Shown piece after piece: positions 8,012 through 16,709 of a stretch of 62,013 nucleotides of DNA. This DNA comes from Selenomonadaceae bacterium (lineage in GTDB: Bacteria > Bacillota > Negativicutes > Selenomonadales > Selenomonadaceae): the NCBI GenBank assembly GCA_022786545.1, contig JALFXV010000005.1:1-62013 (forward strand). The letters run 5' to 3'. The first letter of the stretch is position 1; every line of letters begins with the position of its first letter. The position numbers were made by a program, and so were the translations under genes. The notes below the pieces were generated by a model. The model searched no databases, was not told where the DNA came from, and saw nothing but the letters and a program-made list of their open reading frames with translations.

Positions 8012-9241
8012 TTACTTTTCAGGGAAAAATTCCTTGTGGATAGCATTGGCTGCTTCCTTCAGCTGGCTGCCCTTAATCAGGCAGGAAATGCTGATTTCGG
8101 AAGTGCTGATGGCATCAATGTTCACCTGGGCACCTGCCAGTGCGCCAAACATGCGGGTCGCAATACCAGGGTTCCCCAGCATGCCTGCACCTACGATGGA
8201 AACCTTTGCCACATCCTCCTCAATGAGAACTGCTACAGCGTGGAGCTTGTCGGCTACGCCATCCACAATCTGCTTAGCCTCAGCCAGGTCGTCCTGGGCA
8301 ATAGTAAATACCATGTCGGTTACGTTCTTCTCGATATTCCTGATGCTCTGCACAATCATGTCCACAGCGATATTCTTATCGGACAAAGCAGAGAAAATGG
8401 CATGAGCCACGCCCGGGTCATTTGGCACGCCCAGAACTGCTACCTTTGCTACATTGCTGTCATGGGCTACGCCACGAATCAAGAAATCCTTTTCTTCCAT
8501 TGTATAAGCCTCCCTAATCATTGTGCCTGGTTTGTTGGTAAAGGTGGAACGAACATGAATCGGAATGTTGAAATACATACCCATCTCCACGGAGCGCGGC
8601 TGCATTACGCCTGCCCCCAGACGGGCCATTTCCAGCATCTCATCATAGGTAATCTCCTTCATCCTGCGTGCATCCGGCACCAGGCGAGGGTCTGCGGAGT
8701 ATACGCCGTCAACGTCGGTATAAATCTCGCAGGCGTCAGCCTTCAGGGCACCGGCCAGAGCCACAGCGGAGGTATCGGAACCGCCACGGCCCAGAGTTAC
8801 AGGATCGCCCTTTTCGTCAGCCCCCTGGAAGCCTGCTACAACCACAATCTTGCCCTTCTCCAGCTCCTTGCGGACACGGGATGGCTTAATATCCACAATC
8901 TTGCCCTTGGTATGCACTGAGTTAGTGCGCATACCCACCATCGGGCCGGTCAGGGAAATGGCCTTCTGCCCCAGGCTCTTGAAGGCCATAGTCAGAAGCG
9001 CAATAGACACCTGCTCGCCGGTGGTCAGCAACATATCCATCTCACGGGTATACTGGTATGGATTGCTATTAATGCCCTTGGCCAGCTCAATCAGGTCATC
9101 CGTGGTATCGCCCATAGCGGATACCACCATGACAATCTGGTCCCCAGGCTTTTTCTCTTCAATAATTCTCTTGGCAACATTCATAATCTTCTCAGTAGAG
9201 CCTACCGAGGTACCGCCAAACTTTTTTACAATTAAAGCCAT
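8012..9241 (-). CDS. lysC: Aspartate kinase
   Basis: This enzyme phosphorylates aspartate, the committed step to lysine, threonine, methionine and diaminopimelate. KKFGGTSVGS at the N-terminus is the nucleotide-binding signature. GFQGADEKGDPVTLGRGGSDTSAVALA marks the kinase core. The last ~150 residues carry two ACT domains (RGVAHDSNVAKVAVLGVPNDPGVA; VSIVGAGMLGNPGIATRMFGALA), which bind feedback inhibitors. At 409 residues it is a monofunctional alpha-type enzyme. No lysine riboswitch fits in the short upstream region. Its own promoter is at 9343-9371, and a perfect palindrome lies further upstream. Confidence 0.95.
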   Translation of the reverse strand: MALIVKKFGGTSVGSTEKIMNVAKRIIEEKKPGDQIVMVVSAMGDTTDDLIELAKGINSNPYQYTREMDMLLTTGEQVSIALLTMAFKSLGQKAISLTGPMVGMRTNSVHTKGKIVDIKPSRVRKELEKGKIVVVAGFQGADEKGDPVTLGRGGSDTSAVALAGALKADACEIYTDVDGVYSADPRLVPDARRMKEITYDEMLEMARLGAGVMQPRSVEMGMYFNIPIHVRSTFTNKPGTMIREAYTMEEKDFLIRGVAHDSNVAKVAVLGVPNDPGVAHAIFSALSDKNIAVDMIVQSIRNIEKNVTDMVFTIAQDDLAEAKQIVDGVADKLHAVAVLIEEDVAKVSIVGAGMLGNPGIATRMFGALAGAQVNIDAISTSEISISCLIKGSQLKEAANAIHKEFFPEK

Positions 9242-9342
9242 GTCTCTCCCCCTAAGTATGCAAATTCCTTATAGCAGATATACTATATTCATCTATCAAG
9301 GACATTTGTCATTTTTAGCTTGCAACACATCAAGCGAATACC

Positions 9343-9371
9343 ATTATAATACATGAAAAAGCAAATGTCCA
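9343..9371 (-). promoter_or_regulatory. lysC promoter
   Basis: On the minus strand TGGACA (9371-9366), 17 bases, then TATAAT (9348-9343). The predicted start near 9336 gives a leader of about 95 nt. Confidence 0.7.
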
Positions 9372-9398
9372 GTGTGAAAAGTACAAATTTGACGAATC

Positions 9399-9418
9399 TA
9401 TTCATGTATACATGAATA
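9399..9418. promoter_or_regulatory. Perfect 20-bp palindrome upstream of the lysC promoter
   Basis: TATTCATGTATACATGAATA is its own reverse complement over all 20 bases. It sits 28 bp upstream of the lysC -35 box and 3 bp beyond the ruvC stop codon. It has no T-run, so it is not a terminator. The symmetry and position suit a dimeric regulator binding above the lysC promoter. The cognate protein is unknown. Confidence 0.55.
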
Positions 9419-9421
9419 CAA

Positions 9422-9916
9422 TCAGAGATTATTGCAAAATGTAAAGCTATTCATCATGTGAGATGTACAAATAGCCACCGCCAGCGCATCTGCCACATCA
9501 TCCGGCTTGGGGGGCTTGGGAAGATTCAAAAGCTTCGTCACCATGTAGATGACCTGCTCCTTGGTAGCCTTGCCGTAGCCTGTAACGGACTGCTTCACCT
9601 GCAGGGGCGTCCGCTCCAGAAGCCGCAGGTTATTTTTCGCCGCCGCCAGCAAAATCACCCCCCTTGCCTGCCCCACGGGGATGGCGGTATCCACATTACG
9701 ATTGAAAAAAAGCTGCTCCACCCCCATAGCATCAGGACGATACTTCTTAATCAGCTCATCCAGCCCGTCATAAATCTTCAGCAGCCTTTCCTGCATGGGC
9801 GCCTTGGGGCTGGTGGTAATCGCCCCGTACTCATGGGCAACCAGCCTGCTGCCCCGGCTCTCCACAAAGCCGTAGCCGCAAATAGCCGTCCCCGGGTCAA
9901 TTCCCAGTACCAGCAT
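9422..9916 (-). CDS. ruvC: Holliday junction resolvase RuvC
   Basis: This endonuclease cuts four-way junctions during recombination, as a dimer working with RuvAB. The RNase-H-fold motifs are LGIDPGTAICGYG (first Asp), GVEQLFFNRNVDTA (catalytic Glu), LLERTPLQVKQSVTGYG, and PDDVADALAVAI (last Asp pair). I start at the ATG at 9914-9916 (MLVLGIDPG) because GGGGGTGAGGTG precedes it and the protein then has the family-standard 164 residues. The frame is open upstream to 10012 but that part resembles no RuvC. It lies downstream of yebC, as in many bacteria, but separated by 366 bp filled by a hairpin repeat and a tandem repeat. No ruvA/ruvB follows here. Confidence 0.94.
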   Translation of the reverse strand: MLVLGIDPGTAICGYGFVESRGSRLVAHEYGAITTSPKAPMQERLLKIYDGLDELIKKYRPDAMGVEQLFFNRNVDTAIPVGQARGVILLAAAKNNLRLLERTPLQVKQSVTGYGKATKEQVIYMVTKLLNLPKPPKPDDVADALAVAICTSHMMNSFTFCNNL

Positions 9917-10070
9917 CACCTCACCCCCTTCCATATACATCCGTTCCTGAAAAACACCACTGCAACCAAAGTTTCTAAAGATATGCACATATAATCCTGC
10001 CAACGTATACATAAATGCAACGTACTTGCAGTGAAAACGCTAAAAATATGCGCGTATAGCACTAAAGCAA

Positions 10071-10209
10071 GAGCAGGGTACGGCAGCCAGAGAAAACCTT
10101 TGTCGCGCCTCGCTTCTTAGCGAATACCAGTGCCAGCGAAGCATGAGCTTAGAAGCGTGAGGCACGACTAAGAGCGAGAGCGGGTTTTCGAGGCTGCCAT
10201 ACCCTGCTC
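10071..10209. repeat. Long hairpin repeat, copy 1 (yebC-ruvC gap)
   Basis: Outer arms GAGCAGGGTACGGCAGCC (10071-10088) and GGCTGCCATACCCTGCTC (10192-10209) pair at 17 of 18 positions. Inside come GAAAACC (10092-10098) with GGTTTTC (10183-10189), then GTCGCGCCTC (10102-10111) with GAGGCACGAC (10159-10168), then GCTTCTTAGC with GCTTAGAAGC. On the right strand only, an unpaired block TAAGAGCGAGAGCG (10169-10182) separates two stems. The same modules recur at 33093-33240 and 61926 onward with different arm sequences. It lies in a 366-bp gene-free gap. It could be a mobile hairpin element, a terminator or a structured RNA; no coding potential is seen. Confidence 0.85.
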
Positions 10210-10216
10210 GCGTTTA

Positions 10217-10268
10217 TTGCAGTTATCTTGCAGTTATCTTGCAATTACCTTGCAGTTATTTTGCAGTG
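10217..10268 (+). repeat. Short tandem repeat of TTGCAGTTATC units
   Basis: About five imperfect 11-base units (TTGCAGTTATC, TTGCAATTACC, TTGCAGTTATT) run right up to the 3' end of yebC. No function is apparent. It is one of several unit-specific short arrays found 3' of genes in this window. Confidence 0.8.
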
Positions 10269-10282
10269 TTTATTTCAGGAGC

Positions 10283-11014
10283 TTACTCCTCATCCATTTC
10301 ATAGTTGCCGTATACTTCCTGCACATCATCATTTTCATCCAGTGCATCCAGCATCTTCTGCATCTTGACAGCGGCATCCCCTTCAACCTTCACGGTATTG
10401 TCAGGCACCATAGTAACCTCGGCAGACACTGTCTCAATGCCCTTCTCCCCGAGAGCCGCCTCGATGTCATCAAATGCCTCCGGCTCGGCAGTAATCTCAA
10501 ATACATCGTCCTCGCTCTTCAGGTCATCAGCACCTGCCTCCAGAACCAGCTCCATGAGGGCGTCCTCATCGTCAAAGGTCTCCTTCTCCACCACAAAGAC
10601 AGCCTTCTTCTTGAACATCCAGCTTACGCAGCCGGACTCGCCCAGGTTGCCGCCATGCTTGGAGAAGATATGACGGATGTCGGCTGCTGTACGGTTGCGG
10701 TTGTCGGTGAGGATATCCAGCAGGATGGCAGTGCCGCCCGGGCCGTAGCCCTCATAGGTCAGCTCCTCATAGTTGCTGCCATCGGAAGCCCCCAGTCCCT
10801 TCTGGATAGCGCGGTTGATGTTGTCCTTAGGGATATTGTTGGACTTTGCCTTGCTGAGAGCCAGCTTCAGGCGCATGTTGCCGGTAGGGTCGGCACCGCC
10901 CATGCGCACGGCAATAGTAATCTCGCGGCCAATTTTCGTGGTAATCTTGCCGCGGATCGCATCATTTGCACCCTTCTTGCGTTTAATATTTGCCCATTTA
11001 GAATGTCCTGACAT
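10283..11014 (-). CDS. yebC: YebC/PmpR-family protein (translation/transcription factor)
   Basis: A cytoplasmic protein of 243 residues beginning MSGHSKWANIKRKKGANDA, the family hallmark. It continues with the AGSHTGRGGADPTGNMRL-like segment and the GYGPGGTAILLDILTDNRNRTAADIRHIFSKHGGNLGESGCVSWMF core. YebC was named a regulator, and recent work on the family links it to easing ribosome stalling at proline stretches. The neighbourhood with ruvC is typical. It ends acidic (DALDENDDVQEVYGNYEMDEE). Confidence 0.95.
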   Translation of the reverse strand: MSGHSKWANIKRKKGANDAIRGKITTKIGREITIAVRMGGADPTGNMRLKLALSKAKSNNIPKDNINRAIQKGLGASDGSNYEELTYEGYGPGGTAILLDILTDNRNRTAADIRHIFSKHGGNLGESGCVSWMFKKKAVFVVEKETFDDEDALMELVLEAGADDLKSEDDVFEITAEPEAFDDIEAALGEKGIETVSAEVTMVPDNTVKVEGDAAVKMQKMLDALDENDDVQEVYGNYEMDEE

Positions 11015-11097
11015 TATTATTCATGCTCCTTTTGTACATAAAATCAATTAAATATAAATTTCATATAAAATTAATATGTTATTAATATGATACGTGG

Positions 11098-12318
11098 TTA
11101 TTTCACCAGCCGGTAGAACTTCTTCTTGCCCTTCTTGACAATGGCCTCTCCATCATGGAAATCATCATCCGCCAGCACATAATCCGCATCAGCCACCTTG
11201 GCATCATTCAAGGACAAGCCATTCTGCTGAATCAGGCGGCGTCCCTCGCCCTTGGAAGCAAATACCTTGCCGGCCACCAGGATATCCAGCAGCTTCTTCC
11301 CGGCATCCTCAGCAGCCAGCTGGATAGTAGGCATATTCTCACTGGAGCCGGAGCCGCCAAACACTGCCTCTGCCGCAGCCTTTGCCTTGTCGGCTTCCTC
11401 TGCGCCATGCACCAGCTTGGTCACTTCATAAGCCAGCACAGCCTTGGCTTCGTTGATGGCCGCATCCTGCAGGCTGCCCAGGCGGCGCACTTCCTCCATC
11501 GGCAGGAAAGTCAGCAGCGCCAGGCACTTCTCCACATCCGCATCATCCACGTTGCGCCAGTACTGGTAAAAATCATATACAGGTGTCTTTTCCTTGTCCA
11601 GCCACAGGGCGCCGCCAGCCGTCTTGCCCATCTTCTTCCCATCGCTCTTGGTCAGAAGGGTAAAGGTCAGGCCGTACACCGCATCCCCTGTCTTGCGGCG
11701 GGTCAGCTCCACGCCGCCGATGATGTTGGACCACTGGTCATCGCCGCCCATCTCCAGCTTCAGGTTATAGCGGCGGTGCAGCTCCAGAAAATCATAGGAC
11801 TGCATAATCATATAGTTGAACTCCAGAAAGGTCAGCCCCTTCTCCATGCGGTTCTTGTAGCACTCGGCTGCCAGCATGCGGTTGACAGTAAAATGAGGCC
11901 CCACATCCCTGAGCAGCTCGATGTAGTTAAGCTTCCTCAGCCAGTCGCCATTGTTGACAATCAGCGCCTTGTCCTCGCTGAAATCAATAAACCTGGCCAT
12001 CTGCTCCTTGAAGCGGTTGCAGTTGTACTCAATATCCTCATCCGTCAGCATCTTGCGCATGTCGGTACGGCCAGAGGGGTCACCTACAGTGCCTGTGCCG
12101 CCGCCTACCAGGCAGATAGGGCGATGCCCCGCCCGCTGCATGTGGGCCATCACCATCAGCCCCAGGAAGTGCCCCACATGCAGGCTGTCCGCCGTAGGGT
12201 CAAAGCCAACATAAAAAGTCACCTTTTCGTTGGCAAGCATGCTGCGAACCTCGTCCTCGTTGGTACACTGGGCTATGTAGCCCCGTTCCTTCAGAACATC
12301 AAAAATACTGCTAGTCAC
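11098..12318 (-). CDS. tyrS: Tyrosyl-tRNA synthetase
   Basis: This enzyme charges tRNA-Tyr. The class I signatures are HVGH ([11 protein letters not shown]) and a KMSKS-type loop in the variant form KMGKT ([13 protein letters not shown]). A C-terminal S4 RNA-binding domain ([22 protein letters not shown]) completes the 406 residues. This is the TyrRS class with the KMSKS loop replaced by K-M-G-K-T. The start is GTG at 12316-12318 behind GGAGAG. Only 88 bp separate it from the upstream pbp gene, too short for a T-box leader, so it is probably cotranscribed. Confidence 0.94.
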   Translation of the reverse strand: MTSSIFDVLKERGYIAQCTNEDEVRSMLANEKVTFYVGFDPTADSLHVGHFLGLMVMAHMQRAGHRPICLVGGGTGTVGDPSGRTDMRKMLTDEDIEYNCNRFKEQMARFIDFSEDKALIVNNGDWLRKLNYIELLRDVGPHFTVNRMLAAECYKNRMEKGLTFLEFNYMIMQSYDFLELHRRYNLKLEMGGDDQWSNIIGGVELTRRKTGDAVYGLTFTLLTKSDGKKMGKTAGGALWLDKEKTPVYDFYQYWRNVDDADVEKCLALLTFLPMEEVRRLGSLQDAAINEAKAVLAYEVTKLVHGAEEADKAKAAAEAVFGGSGSSENMPTIQLAAEDAGKKLLDILVAGKVFASKGEGRRLIQQNGLSLNDAKVADADYVLADDDFHDGEAIVKKGKKKFYRLVK

Positions 12319-12406
12319 TTTGCTCTATCTCTCCTATCATAATGAACCAGCCATCCGCTGCTTCATTCTGTTATACATATATTCTATAATTTATACATAT
12401 ATTATA

Positions 12407-14515
12407 TCAGTTAGCCTTCTTGCCGCCACCGCCCGGCACCGGGGATGGCGCTGTCGGGGCAGGCACAGCCTCCTGAACAGGTGCGGCAGGCGGGTTGCCT
12501 TCACCGGCAGTGCCGCTGTCTTTGGCCTTGGCATCCTGGCCCTGCTTCTGCTCCTTGCCGTCCTTGTCCTTATCCTTGTCCTTATCGTCCTTCTTATCCT
12601 TGTCCTCAGTCCTGGCAGGCTTTTCCACCGAGGTCAGGTAAGCACCGCTAAAGTTCTTGTTTGGCATCCCCTGCACCACCTTGGACATAAAAGCCTTCCA
12701 GATGGTGGCAGGCGTAGTACCGCCTGTCATGCTGCCCATGCGGGCATTGTCATCGCAGCCCACCCAGACGCCTGCCACCAGATCAGGCACATAGCCCACG
12801 AACCAGGCATCCTGATAGTTGTCGGTAGTACCCGTCTTGCCGGCTGCCGGACGCCCGATATTCGCCCTGGTGCCGGTGCCCCGGGCAATAACCCCCATGA
12901 GCATGCTGGTCAGGTTGTTGGCCGTGGACTTCTTCAGCACCTGCTCGGACTTGGGATGGGCTTCCTCCAGCACTTCGCCTTTACGGTCCAGTACCTTGAC
13001 AATGGCCACCGGCTCCACATGAACGCCATCGTTGGCGAAAGTGCCATAGGCGCTGGTCATCTCCAAAGGCGTTACTCCCTTGGTCATGCCGCCGATGGAA
13101 ACCGCGTAATTCATATCATTGGCACTGCCCTCCTTGACGAAGGTGCTGATGCCCATCTTCTCTGCCAGATAGATGATTTTTTCCATGCCCACTTCCTGGG
13201 CAATCTTGATGGTAGGCACATTCAGGGACTGCTCCGCCACATAGCGCATGGTCACAGTACCGTTAAAGTTGCGGCTGTAGTTCTGGGGCTGCCAGCCGCC
13301 GATGTTGATTGGCTTGTCCTCCACCGTGGAAGAAGGCGTCAGGCCATTCTCCAGGGCCGCCGCAAACACAAATGGCTTGAAGGATGAGCCTGGCTGCCTC
13401 TCAGCCATCGTAGCCCGGTTGAACTGGTCCGTGCCCCTGCCGCCTACCATCGCCTTGATATAGCCAGTGGCAGGCTCGATAGCCACCAGGGCACCCTGAG
13501 GCTGCTTGTTGCCGCTGCCGTCAGTGGAATTAACCGGCAGGTTCTGCATGGCAGCCTCCGCCGCTTTCTGCATATCCACATCCAAGGTGGTATAAATCTT
13601 CAGCCCTTCCTGATAGACCGCATCCGCGCCATATTTCTCAATCATCAGCTGGGTCACATAGTCAATGAAATAAGATGCCAGGCCGCCGGTATCCTGCTTC
13701 TGGGGCTTTACCAGATTCAGGGTCTCCGCCTTGGTCTTTGAGGCAGTGGAGGAGCTGATGTAGCCGTACTTGGCCATCTGCTCCAGCACCACGGCCTTTC
13801 TTTCCTGGGCCGCCTGCAGATTATTCAGCGGGGAAAAATAATTGGGGCTCTTGGGAATGCCTGCCAGCATGGCGCACTCGTTCAAATCCAGATCCTTGAC
13901 ATCCTTGCCGAAATAAGTTTTGGCAGCCGCCTGCACGCCATAAGCACCCTGGCCAAAATAAATCTGGTTCAGGTAAAGCTCCAGAATCTCATCCTTGGTA
14001 TACTTCCGTTCCAGCTGCAAAGCCAGGAAAACCTCCTGGATTTTTCTCTTGTAGGTCCTGTCCTGAGTCAGGTACGCATTCTTTGCCAGCTGCTGGGTAA
14101 TGGTAGAGCCGCCCTCTGCCACGCCCTTGTTGGTGATATTGGCAATTACTGCACGCATAATGCCCTTGGGGTCCACGCCGGAGTGTTCATAAAAACGCAC
14201 ATCCTCCACAGCAATAAAGGCATCCTTCAGATGCTCCGGCACCTGGCTGATTTTCACAGGCACCCGGTTCTGCTCTGCATGGACATTGGCAAGCTCGTTG
14301 CCATTAATATCGTAGATTTGAGATGAAGCCGCCGGCCTCACATCCTCCAAATCCTGCTTGGTATTTAAGGTAGCTGTTAAAAAACCGCAGCCCACGCCGA
14401 CAATCATCACTGCAATCACCACAGCGATGACGAGAAGAATACGGCTGCCGCTGCTCCGCTGAGGGGGCTTATGGGCCTGCCGTGACCTCTGGGCTGCTCC
14501 TGTACGCTTTTCCAT
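12407..14515 (-). CDS. Class A penicillin-binding protein (PBP1A type), transglycosylase/transpeptidase
   Basis: This bifunctional enzyme polymerises and crosslinks peptidoglycan at the inner membrane. Residues 25-49 form the membrane anchor. The glycosyltransferase domain has EDVRFYEHSGVDPKGI and GGSTITQQLAKNAYL. The transpeptidase has the serine motif PGSSFKPF, EQSLNVPT (SxN) and GKTGTTDN (KTG). The C-terminal ~75 residues are low complexity: a Lys/Asp run (EDKDKKDDKDKDKDKDG) then a Pro/Ala/Gly tail. Such charged tails are unstructured and may contact the cell wall or partner proteins. It lies upstream of tyrS on the same strand with an 88-bp gap. Confidence 0.93.
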   Translation of the reverse strand: MEKRTGAAQRSRQAHKPPQRSSGSRILLVIAVVIAVMIVGVGCGFLTATLNTKQDLEDVRPAASSQIYDINGNELANVHAEQNRVPVKISQVPEHLKDAFIAVEDVRFYEHSGVDPKGIMRAVIANITNKGVAEGGSTITQQLAKNAYLTQDRTYKRKIQEVFLALQLERKYTKDEILELYLNQIYFGQGAYGVQAAAKTYFGKDVKDLDLNECAMLAGIPKSPNYFSPLNNLQAAQERKAVVLEQMAKYGYISSSTASKTKAETLNLVKPQKQDTGGLASYFIDYVTQLMIEKYGADAVYQEGLKIYTTLDVDMQKAAEAAMQNLPVNSTDGSGNKQPQGALVAIEPATGYIKAMVGGRGTDQFNRATMAERQPGSSFKPFVFAAALENGLTPSSTVEDKPINIGGWQPQNYSRNFNGTVTMRYVAEQSLNVPTIKIAQEVGMEKIIYLAEKMGISTFVKEGSANDMNYAVSIGGMTKGVTPLEMTSAYGTFANDGVHVEPVAIVKVLDRKGEVLEEAHPKSEQVLKKSTANNLTSMLMGVIARGTGTRANIGRPAAGKTGTTDNYQDAWFVGYVPDLVAGVWVGCDDNARMGSMTGGTTPATIWKAFMSKVVQGMPNKNFSGAYLTSVEKPARTEDKDKKDDKDKDKDKDGKEQKQGQDAKAKDSGTAGEGNPPAAPVQEAVPAPTAPSPVPGGGGKKAN

Positions 14516-14583
14516 ATAGTGCCTCCTTAGTCACACACAAATACAGAATATATTCTATCACAAAATGCGCCATTTGTGTACAC

Positions 14584-14625
14584 AAAAAAAGAAAAGCCGC
14601 CAGCAAATCTTGCCGGCAGCTTTTC
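14584..14625 (-). terminator. Terminator of the ATP-grasp/AstE operon
   Basis: GAAAAGCCGCCAGCA (14591-14605) pairs with TGCCGGCAGCTTTTC (14611-14625). On the minus strand the hairpin is followed by seven T. It marks the end of the five-gene operon that starts at 19597. Confidence 0.88.
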
Positions 14626-14660
14626 CTGCCATCACATGAAAAAATACAGCATCACACTGC

Positions 14661-15617
14661 TCAGATCACAACTACCTGCTCAATAGGCGTCACGCTGAAC
14701 ATCAGCTCGTGCTCAGCTACCGCCACGCAATCAGACCGCACGTAGAAAAGCTGTCCCGAGCACGGTGCTTTCAGTTCCTCCAGACATTCCGCCGTAAACG
14801 GGTCAAAAATCTGACCTACCACAGTTCCCTTATCCACATAATCCCCCACCTTCAGTGAGAAATGCACGAAACCGCCTGCATGAGAAAGCTGCTTCTGCAA
14901 ATCCGCCGCAGCAATCCTGACAGTTTCCCTGCCGGCAGGAAGCTTCAGGCTTGCTTTCAGCATGCCCTTGTGGCGCATGTAGCGGAGGATGGCCGCCACC
15001 ACCCTGCGCGCCGCCTTGGGGTCAATCCTGCCTGTGGACTTAGCATAAATGGAAAAGGCATTGGAGCCAAATACCTGCCAGTTGTAGTTGAGGGTAGTGG
15101 TGTCTATAGGGGCAGGCTCCCTGGTCAGCAGGTACTGCAGGCCGAAAGCAAACCCGTCATCAGACTTGTGGTAGCCGGTATTCATGTAGCGCACATGAGG
15201 CACAAATTCTCCCGGCAGATAAAAGCTGGCCAGCTGGATGCCGTTGGCATAGCCCCGCACCTCTTCAAAGATGCTGTTGGCCAGCCGCTGGGTGGTCTCA
15301 CCCTGGTCATAGCCAGGGAACATGCGGTTAATATCCGTGTTGTCCATCGGCCAGAACCTCTTGCCCACGTTCATGGAAAACTGGCTGGCGCTGGGGATGA
15401 CCACAACCCCTGCATCGGCGGCAAAGCCGCCTGCCTCTTCCAGCTTCTTTAACGCCTGTATCAGAAGGCCGCACACAAAAATCTGCTGATACTCGTCCCC
15501 CCTGGTGGAACCCACTATGGCCAGGCTTTTGTCATGACTGCCGAAATAATAGCCGTCCACCGGGATTTTCTGCCTGTACGGCAGGGCTGAAAATGTGAAT
15601 ATTGTCTTCTTTTCCAT
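14661..15617 (-). CDS. AstE/aspartoacylase-like protein that has lost its zinc ligands (probable pseudoenzyme)
   Basis: A second AstE-like (M14-related) protein directly after an intact paralogue; the stop and start are 3 bp apart. The fold signs remain: GSTRGDEYQQ in place of the GTHGDE loop, DNTDINRMFPGY in place of DLDMNRIFPG, and a C-terminal lipoyl-like/barrel end (GDYVDKGTVVGQIFDPFT). However, the first zinc His is Arg39, the position of the second zinc His is Tyr (LASFYLPG versus VDIHASN), and the catalytic Glu is Ala (FSIYAK versus LVVEMG). Only Glu42 is kept. I infer a non-catalytic partner, perhaps binding the same substrate or forming a heterodimer. Confidence 0.75.
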   Translation of the reverse strand: MEKKTIFTFSALPYRQKIPVDGYYFGSHDKSLAIVGSTRGDEYQQIFVCGLLIQALKKLEEAGGFAADAGVVVIPSASQFSMNVGKRFWPMDNTDINRMFPGYDQGETTQRLANSIFEEVRGYANGIQLASFYLPGEFVPHVRYMNTGYHKSDDGFAFGLQYLLTREPAPIDTTTLNYNWQVFGSNAFSIYAKSTGRIDPKAARRVVAAILRYMRHKGMLKASLKLPAGRETVRIAAADLQKQLSHAGGFVHFSLKVGDYVDKGTVVGQIFDPFTAECLEELKAPCSGQLFYVRSDCVAVAEHELMFSVTPIEQVVVI

Positions 15618-15620
15618 CCC

Positions 15621-16544
15621 TTACACCTCCAACACTCTGGCAATCAGGGAGCCAGTCAGGGTGACAGGATACTCCCGCAGGGTAAACAGCAGACCGGCGT
15701 TAGGGCTCAGCAGCTCCTCCCGGACCTCCCCTGTGAGAGGGTCCGCTATCACGCCCACCAGCTGTCCCTTCTTCAGGTACTGGCCATGCTTCGCCTCCGG
15801 CATGAAGATGCCGGACTGATTGGCATTGATATAGCCCACGTTGCCGTCATGGCTGATAATCGGCTGATGAATTGTCCCCTTGTAATCAGGCAGCATGCCC
15901 ATCTGCGCCATTGTGGCAAGAATCCCCCGGGTCAGGCGGTCGCCATATTCCTTGGTCAGGCGCATGCCAACCCCCATCTCCACCACCAGGCAGGGGGTGC
16001 CGATGCTGTTCAGGCTCCAGGCCAGGGTGCTCTCCAGCACGGTGGCAGCACTATGCACCCAGATCAAATCCATGTTCATATTGCTTGCCATAGGCACCAG
16101 CTTCTCCGCCGTCAGCTCGTTAATGCGTATCTGGGGAATCTCCCGCAAAAAAATATTGCTGGCATGGATATCCACCGCCAAATCCGCCCCCTGAATATCA
16201 TCCACGATTTTCTTGGCCACATACTCATACATGGAGCCGCCCTCGCTGCCCGGGAAAATCCTGTTCATATCCAGGTCAAAGCCAGGCAGGCCGCGATAAA
16301 TGGTGCTGATGCCCATCGGGTTCAGGGAAGGATAAATCTCCACGCTCCCCAGGAGCTCCCCCTTTTTTTCCGCAAGAATACGGCCCAGCTGCCACGCCAC
16401 ATACTGCCCCTCCAGCTCATCGCCGTGAGTGCCGGTAATCACGCAGATCCTCTTGCCCGGGCCTCTTTCTCCCTGTATGACATTTTTCTGAATTGCCAGT
16501 TCCTCGCTCACCGGCAGCTGTAGTCTTACCACATCTTCAATCAT
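15621..16544 (-). CDS. Succinylglutamate desuccinylase/aspartoacylase-family zinc amidohydrolase
   Basis: AstE/ASPA-family enzymes use zinc to remove acyl groups from amino acids or cleave terminal peptide bonds. The metal site is visible: His40 and Glu43 in GTHGDELEG, and His127 in VDIHASN; Glu189 in LVVEMG is the catalytic base. DLDMNRIFPG is the substrate-binding arginine loop. The C-terminal part (IFMPEAKHGQYLKKGQLVGVIADPLTG) is the beta-rich extension of the family. The gene sits in an operon after transglutaminase, alpha-E and ATP-grasp genes, so its natural substrate may be a peptide or amidated product of that system, not succinylglutamate. Confidence 0.85.
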   Translation of the reverse strand: MIEDVVRLQLPVSEELAIQKNVIQGERGPGKRICVITGTHGDELEGQYVAWQLGRILAEKKGELLGSVEIYPSLNPMGISTIYRGLPGFDLDMNRIFPGSEGGSMYEYVAKKIVDDIQGADLAVDIHASNIFLREIPQIRINELTAEKLVPMASNMNMDLIWVHSAATVLESTLAWSLNSIGTPCLVVEMGVGMRLTKEYGDRLTRGILATMAQMGMLPDYKGTIHQPIISHDGNVGYINANQSGIFMPEAKHGQYLKKGQLVGVIADPLTGEVREELLSPNAGLLFTLREYPVTLTGSLIARVLEV

Positions 16545-16709
16545 TCAACATCACAATCCTCATCTGTATTTTTTGCAGGTACATGCACAGGCACATAATA
16601 TAGAGTTACAGGGTATACAGCTATATGACGCACCCTGATATATATTATATACACTTATATAATATACAATATACTGGATAATAGCAAAACTTTTTTTGCC
16701 TGCACAAAT

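Noticed and set aside
9242..9421. Lysine riboswitch before lysC
   Set aside because: The 95-nt transcribed leader is too short and carries no five-stem core.
12319..12406. T-box leader of tyrS
   Set aside because: Only 88 bp, AT-rich repeats, no T-box sequence or specifier stem.
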